A DNA stretch of 39,489 nt from an uncultured Blautia sp. (GTDB taxonomy: Bacteria; Bacillota; Clostridia; Lachnospirales; Lachnospiraceae): NCBI RefSeq assembly GCF_934372025.1, contig NZ_CAKROJ010000016.1, positions 1 through 39,489 of the forward strand. The letters run 5' to 3'. The translations under genes and the position numbers were made by a program. Below the pieces are notes generated by a model that was given only the letters and a program-made list of their open reading frames with translations, was not told where the DNA came from and did no database searches. This document shows, piece after piece, positions 38,758-39,489 of this stretch (position 1 is its first letter; every line of letters starts with the position of its first letter).

Positions 38758-38947
38758 AAAAAAGGAACAGCTATCCAACCAGTCTGACACGCTGCATTTT
38801 CTAATTTTTCTCATGCGCTTATTGATGACTGCTTTTGCAAACTCGCACCTTACGGTGCTCAGACAGTGCAACGCAGCCATCGCTAGCATGAGCAAAATTA
38901 ACGAAAATTTGCTGAGTCAGCTTGGCATGGATAGCTGTTTCTTTTTT
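38758..38947 (+). repeat. Structured intergenic repeat, copy B
   Basis: This 190-base inverted repeat lies just after the PHP gene. The outer arms (38758-38777 and 38928-38947) match at 19 of 20 positions and end in a T-run, so it could also terminate transcription. Inner stems include GATG/CATC and CTGC/GCAG, a CTCATGC/GCATGAG stem, and an apical hairpin GCACC-TTAC-GGTGC. The strings GCGCTTATT, AACTCGC, GCTCAGACA, GCTAGCA and GCTGAGTCA are shared with copy A. Confidence 0.8.
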
Positions 38948-39097
38948 CTGTGTATAGAAATATAAAGTTAAAGTAAGATGTTTTCTACTTTATTATAATT
39001 TTTTAAATATATGTATACTATTAATTCCTCTTCTCTCATTCCCGTATCATCTTTGTGGTGCCACCACACCCCGGGGGAATTTTCGCGGCCTGCGGCC
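38948..39097. other. Gene-free stretch between repeat copies B and C
   Basis: There is no gene between copies B and C. It is A/T-rich up to about 39050, followed by a short GC-rich segment. The whole gap between the PHP stop and the cysteine-rich gene (38730-39291) is therefore mostly repeat sequence. Confidence 0.5.
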
Positions 39098-39228
39098 GCT
39101 GTCGGGCGAGGTCTTCCGTATATTTCATACATGCTAGCTGCGGTTGTGGAGCATTGTCTGAGCGGAGCGAGTTATGCGAAGCAATCGCAAATAAGCGCAT
39201 GTATGAAATTCGGAAACGAAGCGCGTTC
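39098..39228 (-). repeat. Structured intergenic repeat, copy C
   Basis: Read on the minus strand, this carries GCGCTTATT, AACTCGC, GCTCAGACA and GCTAGCA in the same order as copies A and B. The stem next to GCTAGCA is ATTTCATACATGC/GCATGTATGAAAT, and the inner stem has TGCG/CGCA and TTG/CAA. Its outermost part differs from copies A and B and abuts a GC-rich hairpin (GCGGCC-TGC-GGCCGC, about 39085-39099). It stands between the PHP gene and the converging cysteine-rich gene. Confidence 0.75.
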
Positions 39229-39291
39229 AGTAAACGGAGCGTATATTCACCGTAAACGGGAAGCAAAAAAGCAAACATTCGTCACCAATAA

Positions 39292-39489
39292 CTACTCTTT
39301 ATCTTCCCGCATCTTCCTCATCAGTTCCGCCAGCTCGCTGTATTTCCCGGTTACATAACCATAGTTCTTCGCTTTATGTGGCAGCTGACAGTTCGTGCAG
39401 TCCTTGATTCCTTTTTCTGTTATTCTGAAATTCCCGCCACACTTATCTCCAAGTGCATACAACGGACAATAACAGAACAGGCAGTTAAA
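39292..39489 (-). CDS. Cysteine-rich small-domain protein (5' end outside window)
   Basis: The final 65 codons of a minus-strand gene end at a TAG (39292-39294). The cysteine pattern CLFCYCPLY...DKCGG...KDCTNCQLPH indicates a metal-binding cysteine-rich small domain. I recall this domain near or fused to corrinoid-biosynthesis genes in Firmicutes, but no partner is inside the window, so this is only a hint. The C-terminus is charged (MRKMREDKE). Confidence 0.8.
   Translation of the reverse strand, partial: FNCLFCYCPLYALGDKCGGNFRITEKGIKDCTNCQLPHKAKNYGYVTGKYSELAELMRKMREDKE

Noticed and set aside
39011..39358. 115-codon plus-strand frame near the right end
   Set aside because: It runs through repeat copy C and over the end of the cysteine-rich gene; no ribosome site or family match.

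Overview
The window comes from a low-to-moderate GC Firmicute, most likely a gut Lachnospiraceae (Blautia/Roseburia/Dorea-like). The reasons are consensus AGGAGG ribosome sites, YesM/YesN signalling genes, a papain-like secreted protease with BspA-type repeats, and a B12-independent fucose/propanediol microcompartment. The genus cannot be fixed from the sequence alone. I see no tRNA, rRNA, insertion sequence, phage or CRISPR.

Layout. (1) 1-4344, minus strand: YesN-type response regulator, YesM-type histidine kinase and a membrane-anchored sugar-binding protein (cut by the window edge), joined by 4-base overlaps. (2) 4345-4957: gene-free, with a large structured inverted repeat and a group of related hairpins. 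(3) 4958-11529, minus strand: a LacI-controlled operon of a GatY-type class II aldolase, LacI regulator, FGGY sugar kinase, GatD-like dehydrogenase, PfkB kinase and aldo/keto reductase. Together they look like a tagatose-6-phosphate route from galactitol or a related polyol. (4) 11828-12271: fucU, divergent. (5) 12443-19933: a secreted papain-like protease, an acyl-CoA ligase with a divergent unknown regulator carrying a highly structured mRNA leader, and a secreted SH3-domain protein. (6) 20241-23084: fucI and a divergent AraC regulator. (7) 23167-37663, minus strand: a complete glycyl-radical microcompartment locus of the fucose/rhamnose type (the class called GRM5 in the literature). (8) 38016-39489: a PHP phosphohydrolase, two more copies of the structured repeat, and the 3' end of a cysteine-rich small-domain gene.

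How it works together (pathway known for the families; assignment here inferred): FucU and FucI supply L-fuculose. A kinase, possibly the FGGY kinase at 8075-9592, makes L-fuculose-1-phosphate. FucA, which carries a C-terminal targeting peptide, cleaves it to DHAP and lactaldehyde in or at the compartment. An alcohol dehydrogenase reduces lactaldehyde to 1,2-propanediol. The glycyl radical enzyme and its activase dehydrate this to propionaldehyde. PduP and PduL convert that to propionyl-CoA and propionyl phosphate, while an alcohol dehydrogenase makes propanol and recycles NAD+. Four BMC-H proteins, one PduT-type trimer and one vertex pentamer form the shell.

The most unusual items are a three-copy, covarying structured repeat family; an internal targeting-peptide-like helix in the PduO fusion; helically phased T-tract arrays upstream of two strong compartment promoters; a leader ORF overlapping the start of the glycyl radical enzyme; and the structured leader of the regulator at 17323.
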